Positions 21,479-34,060 of a stretch of DNA of 64,000 bases are shown piece by piece; position 1 is the stretch's first letter; each line of letters starts with the position of its first letter. Under the pieces are notes generated by a model. That model did no database searches. It had not been told where the DNA came from and worked only from the letters and a program-made list of their open reading frames with translations. This DNA is from Chloranthus sessilifolius. Its lineage: Eukaryota > Streptophyta > Magnoliopsida > Chloranthales > Chloranthaceae. Both the position numbers and the translations under genes were made by a program. Location: positions 7,515,299 through 7,579,298 of the forward strand of contig CM037597.1 in the NCBI GenBank assembly GCA_021018995.1, read 5' to 3'.

Positions 21479-23736
21479 CTCCCCCTTCAAGTCTGTGCAT
21501 GGATATCAATCATGCCCAACTTGGATACAACTTCACGCAATCTCGACCTTCCTAGAACCTTGGTGAGTGCATCGGTTATTTGTTCCAAAGAGCTGAATTG
21601 TGGGATCCAAAACTCATTTGATTCAATTTTTCTCCTGTATGAAATGGCTATCAACATCAATAAGCTTAGTCCTTTCGCGATAGACTAATTTTTTTGCTAC
21701 GTGTTTGGTTGCTTTGTTATCTCCAAAGAGGTTCATAGGGAGCTTTATATTGATACCCAAATAAATTAAAATGAACCTTATCTACATTCCTTCACGAGCC
21801 CCTTGAGAAATGTCTCTATATTCCGCTTTTGAATTGTAATTGGACATAACATGGTGCTTTTTTCTCCTCCAAGTAACTAAATTGCCTCCAACAAAGGTAC
21901 AGCATCCAGTGGTAGATCTCCTATCACTGAGAGATCCAGCCAATCTGCATCTGTGTATGTCTCAACATCGAAGCGACACTAATCACTAGCCTTTCCCAGG
22001 GCTAGATTTAAAGTATCCATCTATAACATCCAAATGATTAGTTCATGGAGTACGCATATGCTGACACACGAAACTCGCTGCATACACATCGTTTGAACTA
22101 GTGATGGTGAGAAACATCAACTTTGCAACCAGCCTTTGATACCATAGACTGTCCTATAGTAGCTCTCCATCTTCAGAATTTATCCTGCGATTTTAATCAA
22201 TTGGCATATCTAGGTGTTTACATACCAGCATGCCAGTTCTCGTGCGTAAATCCAGGGCATACCTTGTCTAGGAAATGCAGATACCCTTCCTTGATTTAGT
22301 AACCTCAATTCCAATAAAGTTCAAGGCCCCAAATCTTCAATGTTGAACACTCGGCTCATGTACTATTCAACGCCAAATCTCTTCTTCATCACTCATGACA
22401 ATGATGAAATAAATGAGGAATGAAAAGCCGATAGATAAGGATAAGATACAAACTTCCTAATAGAACAGCCCACGCAATGTAATAGGCAGGTTCATGTCAA
22501 ATACAAGAGGAGTTTCACTTCCTTGTAGAGCCTTAGAGATTGAAATTTGGTTCATGATATGAAAGAGTGAGCTTGTTCTTTTTCCAAGCCATCGAGTGAT
22601 GGTTTTGACGAAAATTTCCTTTTTCTGTACTCTTTTGTTTTGTCAATCCGTCAGACAGTTGTTTGAACATCTTCTAGATTTCTTTGCATATTATTGGACA
22701 TATTTACTTGCACATCTTCATCTCCTCTTTCCCAACACTAATCTTTAATCTTAGACGATGTCTCATGTATAAGACATGGCAATGGCAACAGCAATGACAA
22801 AGGACTCCTTTCTTCTCTCCCCATAAAGCACTAGGTACTCGTGGAAGGAAAAATAAGCAGGCTCAGAGAAAGTAACATCCATAGACATACACCATTTTCC
22901 ATTACACTTGTACCCTTTTAAGATGGAGAGTACTCCATAAAAACACACAAAACAACTTTAGCATCCATTTATCACGTCGAGTGTCAGGAACCTGTGCAAA
23001 ACACAAACATTCAAAAACTTGAGGAGGTACTGGAGAGAGGGGATGAAGGACACGGCATATGGACGAGAGAGTTGCCTTGGAGAATGAGAATTGGCATTTT
23101 CTTGATTAGAAAACATATAGTCAGAACAGCTTCATTCCATGATCTTTTGGGACATCAATTTCAATTAACAAGACACGAGCCACCTCGAGAAGATGGGGAT
23201 ATTTTCTCGCAGCCACTCCATTTTGCTGAGGGGCGTATGGGCTAATAATGTACCACTCAATACCGTGATTTATGAGAGAGGTTTAGAAACGCTGGGAAAA
23301 ATACTCTCCCATGTTGTCTGACTATAACACCTTCATAAATTTATGCCGAGTCTAAACCAACTATGTACACAAGGAAATGGTAGTAACTTCATCTTTCACT
23401 TTCACGTCCAACATAGTGAGACTACCATGATTTATATGGGAGGTTTAGAATACTCTCCCCTGTTGTCTGACTATAACAGCTTCATAAATTTATACCGAGT
23501 CTAAACCAACTTATGTACACAAGGAAATGGTAGCAACTTCATCTTTCATTTTCACGTCCAACATAGTGAGACATGTGCAATCATCAATAAAGGATACAAA
23601 ATACTAATACCCAAACATAAGTATAACAAGAGATGGTCCACATATGTCAAAGTACATAAGGTGGAAGGGAGTAGAACTTTCACCATGACTCATGCGGAAA
23701 GAAGCCCTATGGAATTTGGCAGCTGACAAAACTCAC
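21479..23736 (-). pseudogene. Copia pol, antisense, truncated by gypsy insertion
   Basis: Read on the complement from right to left. Integrase comes first: HRASFRMSHGESSTPFHLMY, FDICGP, YFVSFIDDCTCLTMLDVK and SDNRGEYS, then YAPQQNGVAARKYPHLLEVA near 23245-23190. The integrase end is FYGVLSILKGYKC...MDVTFSEPAYFS (22948-22840). The RT is much worn (VFNIEDLGPL near 22345). RNase H has YTDADWLDLSVIGD near 21950 and the tail KLGMIDIHAQT at 21520. A tandem duplication (23262-23572) lies in the integrase. The 5' part is missing beyond the gypsy LTR at 23737. Many stops; inactive. Confidence 0.8.
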
Positions 23737-24789
23737 TGTAATGACCCGAATTTCCGCCTCCTAAAAGAAGACAGAAATTCGAATCATCACCTGCGTAACT
23801 TGCCTTGCATACTTCAATCTCTCTTGGGATTTAGAAATCTTGAAGCCATTTTTTACGATACTAACTAAAATAAATAATCAATCAAACAAACTGAAAGTCA
23901 AAGAAAGAAATAATAAAATCCATGTCCTACAAAATAAAAATCTAATCTATCAACATATATTGAAACCAAAATGAAGTATCTCTAGAAAAATGTTATTATG
24001 TCTAAATTCCCATTCAAATTTTACCAAATACTTGACTCATAACTCAATACCAAGGAAGATAATCCTCCAGTTGAGAATCCACTAAGTACTCTAGGTCGAC
24101 CAACTCAGACCCCTCATTAGGAATGCCATAATCTCCACTACATGTAGTTATATAATTGGGGTTACACGTAACCGTGTAGGTGGAAGTATAAACTGATAAG
24201 GCTTGAATCAATAAAACATGTGTCTCGGGTATATCATACTTTAACTAATAAAATGAATCATAAGTTATCGGATAAACCAAAACTTATAGTCACTCCCTCA
24301 AGTGGTTCGAGTTGATCCAGTGAGGATACCTATTGCCCAAGAGCTTATACTAACAAGAATTGGTGACAACATAGAGACGGGTCGGATCACCCTTGATAGC
24401 ATACTTATACCTTATGAGTCGAGTACGCGACACAATCCCGTTTAAAGTCTGAACTTATGTTGAAGCACTTTAGGTTCCCACTAGTACGACTTACTTAATT
24501 GATGTGGCATCGTGCACAATGCCCTTATCTTGTAAATGTTGGGGCTTCGTGCACCACAGGTCATGGTATCCGACTCAAATGTTAAATCATTCATGACTCT
24601 TGCTTGTCTTCTTAGCTTATTTGAATTTATATCATATTTCACTTTGGTTGGCTTTTGTTAATTCAAATAGAAGGGTGAGATCAAATCGGTCATATTTCCA
24701 GACTCATACATAGTTAGCGGTGACCGTCAAACGACGGCAATTGGGACACCAACCCCCTATGATGGTGGACACCCCCCCCTTTGGGTGCC

Positions 24790-24797
24790 TATATATA
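24790..24797 (+). promoter_or_regulatory. TATA box in gypsy LTR
   Basis: TATATATA in GGGTGCCTATATATAGAGG, followed about 40 bases later by a GA-rich leader (AGAGAGAGAGAGAAGG). This is a plausible U3/R core promoter. Confidence 0.5.
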
Positions 24798-25983
24798 GAG
24801 GTGATAGGGTGGAGCATCCCACACCCGTAGTTAGAGAGAGAGAGAGAAGGAACAACCGAACAAGAAGAGAAAGGAAGAGGAAGAAGAGGGAGAAGGGGGC
24901 GTTTGAGTCAATTCAAATCAGGCATGGCGCAGCGGTCCAGCTCTAGTCTAGTTTAGGTCTCCTAATCAGGCAAGTCCTCTTCCTTATCTCAGTTAGTTTA
25001 AGTTTAGAGGCAATTAATCTTAGTTAGGAGTAATTAGATCTGGTAATCCTAGTTAGGGCTAATCAACCTTGATTAGCTCAGTTAATCTCACTTAAAGCCT
25101 AAGAAGCACGGACAAGCGTACGATACGATACTGGTACGGTGATACGACACTTATCAAAAATCAGGATACGAGACAAGGGGGATACGTGTATTTAAAAATT
25201 ATTGTTTGTATATTTTTAGGTAAATTTAAGGTTAATAAACGTAAGAAAAACAAAATGAAAAAGAAACAAAAAAAAACTTATAGAGACTGATTTCAACTAG
25301 GTAGGTTGCACGCTAATAGGCTCTCAGGTAGGCTGCACGCTGATAGGCTCTCAACTAGGTAGGCTGCACATTGATAGGCTCTCAAGTAGGCTCCTTTGAT
25401 TTCTTCTTATTTTCCGAAAAATCCTAAATCCCAAACTCGCAATCTAATTTCGTCTTTTAATTATTATTTTTTTGGAAACACCTAGGATACGCATGGAGCC
25501 ATATCCCATAGGTATCGGCATGGGTCAAAATATCGTCCGATACCGATACGTATACGTATCGGTTTTGGAGGTCACCGGTACGATATATAGGGTATGTATC
25601 GTACCACCTATAAAATAAGTAAATTATCGTCCGATACAGGCAAAATATCGTCCGTATCGGACGATAATTTCAAATTATAGTCCGATAATTTGGATAAAAA
25701 TAAAAAAAAGTTTCAAATTATCATCCGATACGAACGATAATTTTAAACTATCATTCGTATCGGACGATAATTTGAAAGGGTCGGGTTTCCCATTTTTTCC
25801 CCCATTTTCCTCCTCTTTTCTTCTTCCTCTCTTCTTGTTCTCTTCTTCCTTCTTCTTCCTCTCTCATTTTTGGGTTATTTGCACCCTAAATCGCTGCCGA
25901 ATCGTAAAAAAAATCACGGGATCAACGTAGAAGGTACGTGTTTATCGTTTTACCATCATTTTATTTTATTTTAAATACTAAAA

Positions 25984-26296
25984 TAAGGTAAATCTACCTA
26001 ATTTAAGGATAGATCTACCTTATATAAGTATAGATCTACCTTATATAAGTGTAGATCTACCTTATTTAAGTGTAGATCTACCTTATATAAGTGTAGATTT
26101 ACCTTATTTAAGGGTAGATCTACCTTATTTAAGTGTAGATCTACCTTATTTAAGGGTAGATCTACCTTATATAAGTGTAGATCTACCTTATTTAAGTGTA
26201 GATCAACCTTATTTAAGTGTAGATCTACCTTATATAAGGGTAGATGTAGCCATAAATTTGGTAGATCTATCATATTTAATGGTTGATCTACCATAT
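25984..26296 (+). repeat. 21-bp tandem repeat with a TAGATCTA palindrome
   Basis: Around 12-14 units of about 21 bp, consensus AAGTGTAGATCTACCTTATT. Most units vary only at TATATA/TATTTA and GTG/GGG. Each unit contains the palindrome GTAGATCTAC. On the minus strand it is open and would encode a 7-residue repeat (VDLHLNK), which is a by-product of the period. Confidence 0.9.
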
Positions 26297-26394
26297 TTAA
26301 TGGGTAAAAAATAATTAAATTATTTAAATTAAGAAGAGGGGAAAAATAATTTAAAATATTTAAATTAATTAAAATTATGGGTCAAAAATAATAT

Positions 26395-26640
26395 AAATAA
26401 TTATAATTATGAGTCACATGTAATCAATATGGGTCACATATAATTAATAAAATAATGGGGTCAATATGGGTCACATATAATTTAAACTTAAAATTAATAT
26501 GGGTCACATATAATTAAATTTATGGGTCACATATTAAATTATATGTGACCCATATTAATTTTAATAATAAATTTAATTATATATGACCCATATTGATTAT
26601 ATGTGACCGTCACATATAATTAAAATAATTAATATTATGG
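26395..26640. repeat. Dispersed direct and inverted GGGTCACATATAATT repeats
   Basis: ATGGGTCACATATAATT occurs several times in direct orientation, then inverted as ATATGTGACCCATATT (26539-26605). The region can fold on itself. It lies in the hAT intron. Confidence 0.75.
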
Positions 26641-26689
26641 GATATGTCCTATAAAATATTAGAATAATATAGAATAAATTTCAAATAAA

Positions 26690-26830
26690 TTTTTAAAAAT
26701 TATAATAATATCAAATAAATATTCAAAAATTATAATAATATCAAATAATTATTCATAAATTATAATAATATCAAATAAATATTTATAAATTATAATAATA
26801 TCAAATAAATTTGGTAAAATATAATCTAAT
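26690..26830 (+). repeat. About 31-bp A/T-rich tandem repeat
   Basis: Four to five units of AATTATAATAATATCAAATAA plus a variable T/A-rich end. Confidence 0.8.
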
Positions 26831-26937
26831 ATTTTTAAAATAGCAATAATTAAAAAATAAATTTTATTTTCAAGTGTAAATTAGATGTTTACTTTAATGC
26901 AATCGTTTGCTCATTCATGTAGGTGAAATAAATAAAT

Positions 26938-29900
26938 ATGGTACGATCGACAGATCCAGCGTGGTAATACGGTACAGCAATAGATGGTAATAGACTCCAG
27001 ATACAATGTAAGCTTTGTGGAAAAAAAATGTTGGGAGAAGGTATCACATGGTTAAAGGAGCATCTGGCTCACGTAAAGGGAGAGACAAGAGGGTGTCCCA
27101 GTGTACCCAGAGAAGTAAAAGAAAATATCAGAGCTAGTTTACAAGCGGCAAAGGGAAAGAAAAAGTCACGATCGTGATAGGAAATGTATGAGAGAATCAG
27201 AGGCGGATCCGAGTTTACATCACCAGGATGATTTTTGAGGATGATGAGGATGAGGATGAGGATGAGCGGAAGTAGAGCTATGAGAGAAAGTGCCGGAAGC
27301 ACAACAACGTAGATCAAGAAGAAGCCACCATCGGTTTCGGCCCAGTTGAGGGTCCATCCATGCACTCACGGTGGATCTAGTCATAGGCCACATGTTGGGG
27401 ATGATAAGGATGTTGAGCGACTGCGTTATGAGGGTCAAGATCCAAGGGATTATAGGTCGCCTACTAGAGGCCATTCATGTATCGCACTGAAAGCTCCAAA
27501 CAAACCAAATTGAGTGCAATCTCACTTACAAAAATGGGGAAGAAGCTTGGAAAATCCCTTGCCAAGTTTTTTATATACAACCACATTCCGAGCCAAGTAG
27601 CAGAGTCGCCGTACTTCAAAAGCATGATTGATACAAGTGCAGAAGTTGGTCCAGGAGTTAAAAAGCCTTCTCCATACGAGATATCTGGGCCCTTACTAAC
27701 AGATGAGTACGATGAGATAACTGCCTATGTAAAAAGCTTTGAGGATGTATGGGATGAGAGAGGTTGCACAATTATGTGCGATGGATGGACTGGTCCCACA
27801 AAAAAGAGTCTGATCAACTTTTTGGTTTACAGCGATGCCAGGACAGTATTTTTGAAATCAGTTGATGCTTATAGACACGTAAAGACTGCTGACTACCTCT
27901 TTAAACTAATGGATATGGTAATTCAAGAGGTTGGAGAGCAGCGGGTTGTGCAGGTGGTAACAGATAATGCAGCAAATTACAAAGCCGCTGGATTAAAACT
28001 AATGACGAAGAGACGTCACCTGTACTGGACCCCGTGTGCCACTCATTGCGTGGACCTCATTCTTGAGGATTTAGGAAAGAGAAGCAAGGCACGGGCAACT
28101 ATTCAAAAGGGAAGAACGATTACTTTCTGCATAACAAATGGACAAGTCAATGAGAGCCTTCATGAACAATGAGTTGCTCCGACCTGCGATTACACGTTTT
28201 GCAACACAGTTCTTAGCCCTACAGAGTTTGGCTAGATATAGGCGTGAGCAGAAAAGCATGGTGTCGTCGGAAGAATAGAATCAACATGAAATAGGACTCC
28301 CGCGAGCAAAGAGACTAGCTTGCACTGAAGACCTGGGTTGTCGACCGACCACAAATTGCTTGGTGCAAGTGTTGAGATTGGTTGATGGTGATGAGAAACT
28401 AACGATGGGGTACGTTTATGAGTCAATGGATAAGGCAAAATTGGCTATAAAAACTAAATGCCCTACAAAATATAAACGACACTGGGCGATTATCGACAAG
28501 AGGTGGGATGCACAATTTCACCAGTACTTGCATGCAGCAGGTATAACATGTTGCACAATTATGTAGTGATTTTTATTTATTCATTCATTATTTTCATATA
28601 CTGATGAAATTGCTCATATTTGATGTGCAGCACACTACTTGAATCCAGCCTTCCAGTATACGCGACGCTTCGAGCTGAGTGACACTGATGAAGTGTAAAC
28701 CGGTTTGCTGAATGTAATCCAAAGAATGCTCCCTGAGTTGGCAGACCAAGGTCAAGCCATAAGAGATGTCAGTAATCATAATATCATACCTTATAACTAA
28801 TAAGTCAAATGTCATGTGATATTATCATCTACTTATTGATATGTCTTACTGTGTTTCATCTTTATAGATTGACATGTTTCGCAAGAGACATGGGTCATTT
28901 GGGACCCCGTTAGCGCAATCCCAAATTAAACACGACAAACCCGCTGATTGGTGGATGCATTATGGAGGTGATGGTCCGATATTGAGGCGGGTAGCAATGA
29001 GGGTATTGTCGCAAACGTGTTCCTCGTCCAACTGCGAGCGGAATTGGAGCACTTTCTCTCTTATTCATACTAAGACAAGGAATAGACTAATTATGGACCG
29101 ATTGGAAAAGTTAGTCTACTGCCACTACAACATGCGATTAAGGGTCAGGAATATACAGAGGACCAACCGTGGTAAGCAATTACATGAACTCTTAGATCCT
29201 CAATTATATGAAGTCTTACTTACATATTATACTAATTCATCTATCATATTCTACCTTGCAGACAGTGAATATTTTGATCCCATCCAGTTGGATTATATAT
29301 TCGAGGAACATGACCCTTTGAATCAATGGATCGAAGAGAGAGAAGAGCCAGTCTTGGATACTGAGAGCACTGAATGGTTGGACAATGCTGAAAGAGTAGC
29401 GGAGCAGCAGGCTTCCCAACCAGCGAGGCGAAAAAGAAGATTGAATCGTCATTCAGTGGTTGGATCTGATGACGAAACGCAATCCGGTAGTGATGATGGG
29501 AGTGGTGAGGATGATGGTGGAGGGCATGATGGTGGAGGGGACGTCGGCACTAGTGGTGGAGGGGAGGATGCTGGTACCTCTGATCCTTATAGAGATATGG
29601 CGGCATGGGACGATGACTCAACACCGTTAACACAGTTCGACACTCCTGAATTTAGAATGGGAGGGGTTGAAGGAAGAGGAGCGTCGGAATCATATCAAAC
29701 ACCACCACCACCACCACAAGGTCCACAAGATGATACGGATAAGGGTTATATGACTTCTAGCTTCGGGGGATTCAGTTTGCAAAATACTGAAGATTCAGCA
29801 ACTAGTAACCCATACTACCAACCACAACAAACCTACCCGGTGCCATATGACTTCGTTGGTCAGATTTTTGGAGGGCCGGCCTTTACGTACTACACTGAGC

Positions 29901-30055
29901 CATATTCGTTGCTACAGCCTCAGTTTCAAGGGGGCACATATGACCATGGGTATCAATATGGCCAACATTATAGGCAAAGGCCGGAAAGCTCGCGCACCGA
30001 TGACGATGATGATCATAAGGGCCAAGAACCACCACGAAAGTCAATGTGGCTCTAA
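26938..30055 (+). pseudogene. hAT transposase (BED finger, DUF659, hAT dimerisation)
   Basis: ATG at 26938. A BED-type finger is near 27010-27100 (CKLCGKKM...LKEHLAHVKGETRGC). The DUF659 catalytic region at 27477-28085 has IMCDGWTGPTKKSLINFLVY and VVTDNAANYKAAG. The LHAAAHYLNPAFQY block is joined across an intron (28541-28630), a second intron is at 28768-28867 and a possible third at 29172-29261. The hAT C-terminal domain is near 28990-29150 (RVLSQTCSSSNCERNWSTFS), followed by an Asp/Gly-rich and Tyr/Gln-rich tail ending at 30055. Lesions: TAA at 26965 (from CAA in DPAWQYG), TGA-TAG at 27175-27180, frameshifts at about 27230 and 28090, and TAA at 28696. Not functional as it stands. Confidence 0.9.
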
Positions 30056-31916
30056 AGTAAGTTTTTCATATACAATTAAATTTATTTTTATCAACATAGC
30101 TATTAATTTTGACAACATATAATTTATTTTTGTCAATATACATTGTAATTTAGTTTATGCGTGGCTGCGTCGATCAAATTATGAAATATTGTTAATAAAA
30201 TAGGCATGTGATCAGTTGGTCAAAAATAATATTAGAAGATCTATTACATTAAGTCAAAAATGTGATCTTAAGTCAAAAATAAGTCACAAAATAGGCATGT
30301 GACTTGGGTTAAATCGCAAAATAGGCATGTAACTTATATATTCATCTAAATAATGCATCAAATAAGTCAAAAATAAAAGCAAAAATAGTTGAAATAAATA
30401 CAAAATAAATAAATCTAATTTTTCATATTTTTTTGGTATTTTTTCAGATTTTTTTGAGATTTTTTTTTTTTTTTGAATGTATCAAACCGATACATTCAAT
30501 GTATCGCCGATACATTCAATGTATCGGACGATACGTATCGGATTTCCGGTATTTTGACCCATGGGTATCGGTATCCGATACGGATATGATACGCGTACGT
30601 TGCCAAAAATAGAGTATATGTGCTTCCTTGCTTAAAGCTAATTAATCTCAATTAGTTAGTTAACCTGCTTAAATCTAATTAATCCTAATGAGTTTAGTTA
30701 ATCTTGATTAGGGCTAATTAATATTGATTAGAACTAATTAACCTTGATTAGCCTAGCTAATCCTGCTTAAGGATAATTAACCTCAATTAGCCAATTAATC
30801 ATGCTTGTGATTAATTAACCCTGACTACCCTAATTAATCTTGATTGGGGCGAATTAGACCCGATTAGTCCTAATAATCCTGTTTAGGGCTAATTAAACCC
30901 GATCAGTCCTAATAATCCGGTTTAGGGCTAATTAGGCTGATTAGCCTAATTAAGCATGTTCAAGCTAATAAGTATGATTTCGTGAAAAGGAAATCAGTTA
31001 AGTTTTACAACCAAGATGATTACGAACATCGATATTTTATCATATCATTAGCTTCAGTAAAGCAATAAAGCTCTGAATTTTTGTATTCTGCATTGCATTT
31101 TTTAAATGAATATAGCTTAATGCATTTAAATTCAGCATGATAGTTAAAGTACCTATACTCCTAATTTCTGGGAAGTATGGAAAACCTTTAAAGAAAGGTC
31201 AATTTTTTATACCTGATTTAACACATGAGTTAACACCTGTTGTAAAAGTTTGATATCCCACGATTTCTGATTTCTGTTCTAGAATACCCATGAGATATTG
31301 GATGATTTGCTGATGTTCTGATTTTCTATTTCTGTTCTGGAATACCTATGACGTGGTGATACCACAAAAGAGCGAGAAATTAGATGGCCAGCAGCAGGTA
31401 AGAAAAATTTGCATTGTCACCTGCTTTAACACCTGGATTAACGCATGGATTCGAGCATCTAGTATTTGTGCTTGTAGTTATGTGGTAGGTTTAGCTATAT
31501 GTTAGCCCAAACGCTATATGTCAGTTTGGTATTGAAGTTACATGTATTTTACAGCATTGAATTTCAAAAAATTGATCATAGATTTTACAAATTATCACCA
31601 GTTTATACTATTGAGCAGCGTACATCAGTAGTACATCTACCATTTGTTTCTGCAGCTGAAAGGCAAGACCATCACCCCACCCATTCCCTGGCTGGGGCCG
31701 AGAGAGATACAGCTAGCCGGCAGCTCAGTTCGCGTACTTCGGGTACCTCGGGCAAGGGAGAATGTGGGCAAGGTCGGGTCAAGAGAACTCCCTCTGTTGC
31801 TAATTAGTCAGAGCTTCCCAATACACTTTCTATGTTCATAAAGAACCTTGAGCCTTTGAAGGGACACACTTGAATGCCCTAACGATGAAGATACAGAGCA
31901 TTTTGAAAAGGGTGCG

Positions 31917-32151
31917 ACGACTTTAATGGTGGTGATTAGAGTTGGGCTTTGGTAGGAGAGAGATGAGAAAAGGGGGAAGAAGAAAGAGAAGAGGATGGTT
32001 CAGAGTAGCCCTGTGAGCCTTTATATTAATAGAACACTTACAACTCTCACATCCAATATTATATAGCAAGCACCACTAACACTAAAAGAACTACGCATAT
32101 GTACATGACCCGTAACGCTAACACTATAGTGCACATATATGCAACCCAACA
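31917..32151 (-). repeat. 3' LTR of antisense copia
   Basis: 235 bp. On the minus strand it starts TGTTGGGTTGCATATATG and ends CACCATTAAAGTCGT. It aligns with 44246-44492, e.g. the shared CATGACCCGTAACGCTAACA and AGAACACTTACAACTC. Confidence 0.92.
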
Positions 32152-32246
32152 CTCCCTTTCAGGCTGGTGCAGAGATATCCATCATGCGTAGGTTGACAAG
32201 CACATCTTGAGTAGGACCAAACGCTTTAGTAAAGATGTCCGCCAAT

Positions 32247-33262
32247 CAAGGTTGTCACGGTGGTGCGGAGAGGTCATGGAGAAGAGGCTCGCTACGCCAT
32301 AGCATTGCTATCGCAAGGCCATGGCGAGGCTATTTTTATTTTATTTATTTTTTCAATTATTTTTTATTCATTAGTACTCTATTCTTTTTTTTTATAGAGG
32401 AAGAAAAAAATTCAACCATTAGGCATCATTCTAATAGTGAGGATTTCAGGCCGTAGACATAAACAAATACCAATAAATTTAACATGGAACCCAAAATTCA
32501 CAAGCATAACAAGATTTGACACACAAATTTATTTACAATATTTATAGAGAATTTTTGTCACTTTTTTTTATTTATAATTTTTTTATGGAATAAATTGGAA
32601 AATCCTATGATCAAATAGAAGAGTTGGTATGAGGAACCCAACCCGTCCGCCAAATCTACATGGGCCAATCCCCTCCACAAAACTTAGACTATAAATAGAT
32701 ATGTTTTAGAGCCAAATCAGTGTACGAGGTGCTCGACCTTTGCACCAAAGGCAATGTGTATGGGTTAATCCTTCCACCAACCTTGGAATATGCACATATA
32801 TTTTTAAGCTCCAAATCAGTGAAAGATTAAAAAATGTACCTTCACTACACACTCATAAATATTTGTGCATCTCCAAGGGTTGACCACTTTTCCAAGAGAC
32901 TGAACTTGTGTACCCACCCTGGTGCACGAGTGGAGTACCTAATACCAACTTTAACTAAATTCCACTAGGGAATTTACTTGCTATTTTACTCCATTTCAGA
33001 AAAGGAGTGAACAATTGAAATCTGTAAAATTCAAATATACCTACTAATTTCTAGGCATACAATTTGTTTCTAAACCACAATTTCCACAAGTATTTACCTA
33101 CAGCCATAAATATGGCCCATTGAAAGCCAACCGAAATCTGAAATAAAGGGGAAAAGGGATCTGCCGAAAGCTTAAAAAACAAAAACCAATAGCTGAAAAG
33201 AGGATCAGGTGAGAGAGTTTCGTTGCTCGTGATAGCTGAAAGAGACAGAGAGAGCTCTGTCC

Positions 33263-33298
<36 letters not shown>

Positions 33299-33642
33299 AT
33301 CAGAAAAAAAATGAATTTATCGTAGCCATCGAGTGTGAATGAGAGAGTAGAGAGAGAAAGAATAGAAAGAGCGAGAGAGTCGACTGTCTTAGAGGAAACC
33401 CTGACTTTTAAAAACTATAGTTATAGTATACATTTTTAGGATTAAAATGCCCTTAAAAATATTGATTAATAACACAATTACCCTTATTATAATTGTAAAA
33501 CCCCTTAAATAACACTTCATAAATAGAGATAATAGGAGTGCTATGGCGTTTTACCGCCATAGTGGCTTTCCATGGTTTTTCACGTTGTTATTCGCCGTAG
33601 CGTCGCTCTAGTGATGCTATGGCATCGCCTTAAACTACTATG
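32247..33642. mobile_element. Non-autonomous hAT-like element, 1.4 kb
   Basis: It interrupts copia sequence. Flanks CCGCCAAT (32239-32246) and CCGCCAAG (33643-33650) match at 7 of 8. The left end CAAGGTTGTCACGG is hAT-like. The ends share inverted words such as GCCATAGCAT and CGCTACG. The right terminal repeat is poorly conserved. Interior: A/T-rich with a GA run (33269-33295), no coding frame. Confidence 0.6.
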
Positions 33643-33790
33643 CCGCCAAGTGTTAAGAGGAAACCTGGGGGGTATCTATGGGAGGCCAGCTTGAATCTTC
33701 TCACGAATGAAGTCGATATCCACCTCAATATGTTTGGTCCTCTCATGTAGGAGCGAGTCACTAGCTATATAATGGCAGCTTGGTTATCAC

Positions 33791-34060
33791 CAAGGTATCA
33801 AGTATCAGCCGGTACCGATACATATCAGTGATACGTATCAGTTTTTGGCCAACCGATACGTATCGGCTCCGATCCAGTATCGGGATCGGCCGTATGGTCC
33901 CGTACCAACCGATACATATCAGTTATCGGCCGATACCTCTTTCGATTTATTTTATTCTGATTTTATTTTATTTAAAGGAGCAATACGTATCGGAATCGGC
34001 CGATGTGTATTGGTCCACCATGGACCAATATCCAATACCGATACCCATTTTGACACCTTG
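33791..34060. mobile_element. hAT MITE, 270 bp
   Basis: Perfect 8-bp duplication GTTATCAC (33783-33790, 34061-34068). TIRs CAAGGTATCAA / CAAGGTGTCAA. The interior is dense in GATACGTATCGG-type motifs like those at the ends of the 5.5-kb hAT element. Confidence 0.92.

Larger units (their letters stand above)
25934..26922 (+). other. First intron of the hAT transposase gene
   Basis: Donor GTACGTG at 25934 after GTAGAAG; acceptor CATGTAG ending at 26922, 15 bases before the ATG. The intron is almost entirely tandem and dispersed simple repeats (see 25984-26296, 26395-26640 and 26690-26830). Confidence 0.65.
25099..30630 (+). mobile_element. hAT DNA transposon, 5.5 kb, with TIRs and 8-bp TSD
   Basis: Target duplication CTTAAAGC at 25091-25098 and 30631-30638 is perfect. 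Terminal inverted repeats CTAAGAAGCAC / CAAGGAAGCAC match at 9 of 11. Subterminal regions carry many GATACG/CGTATCGGACGATA motifs in both orientations (25120-25780, 30480-30600). It contains a transposase gene with a 5' non-coding exon ending at 25933 and a 989-bp first intron full of tandem repeats. Inserted in the 5' LTR of the gypsy element. Confidence 0.93.

Noticed and set aside
25998..26294. 98-residue minus-strand frame with VDLHLNK heptad repeats
   Set aside because: It is the translation of a 21-bp tandem DNA repeat within an intron of a transposon, with no gene context.
25984..26830. CRISPR-like array
   Set aside because: Repeats are contiguous or A/T-rich minisatellites without unique spacers, in a plant transposon.
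29237..30055. Acidic and Tyr/Gln-rich tail as a separate gene
   Set aside because: It is in frame with, and follows, the hAT dimerisation domain, so it is the transposase C-terminus.
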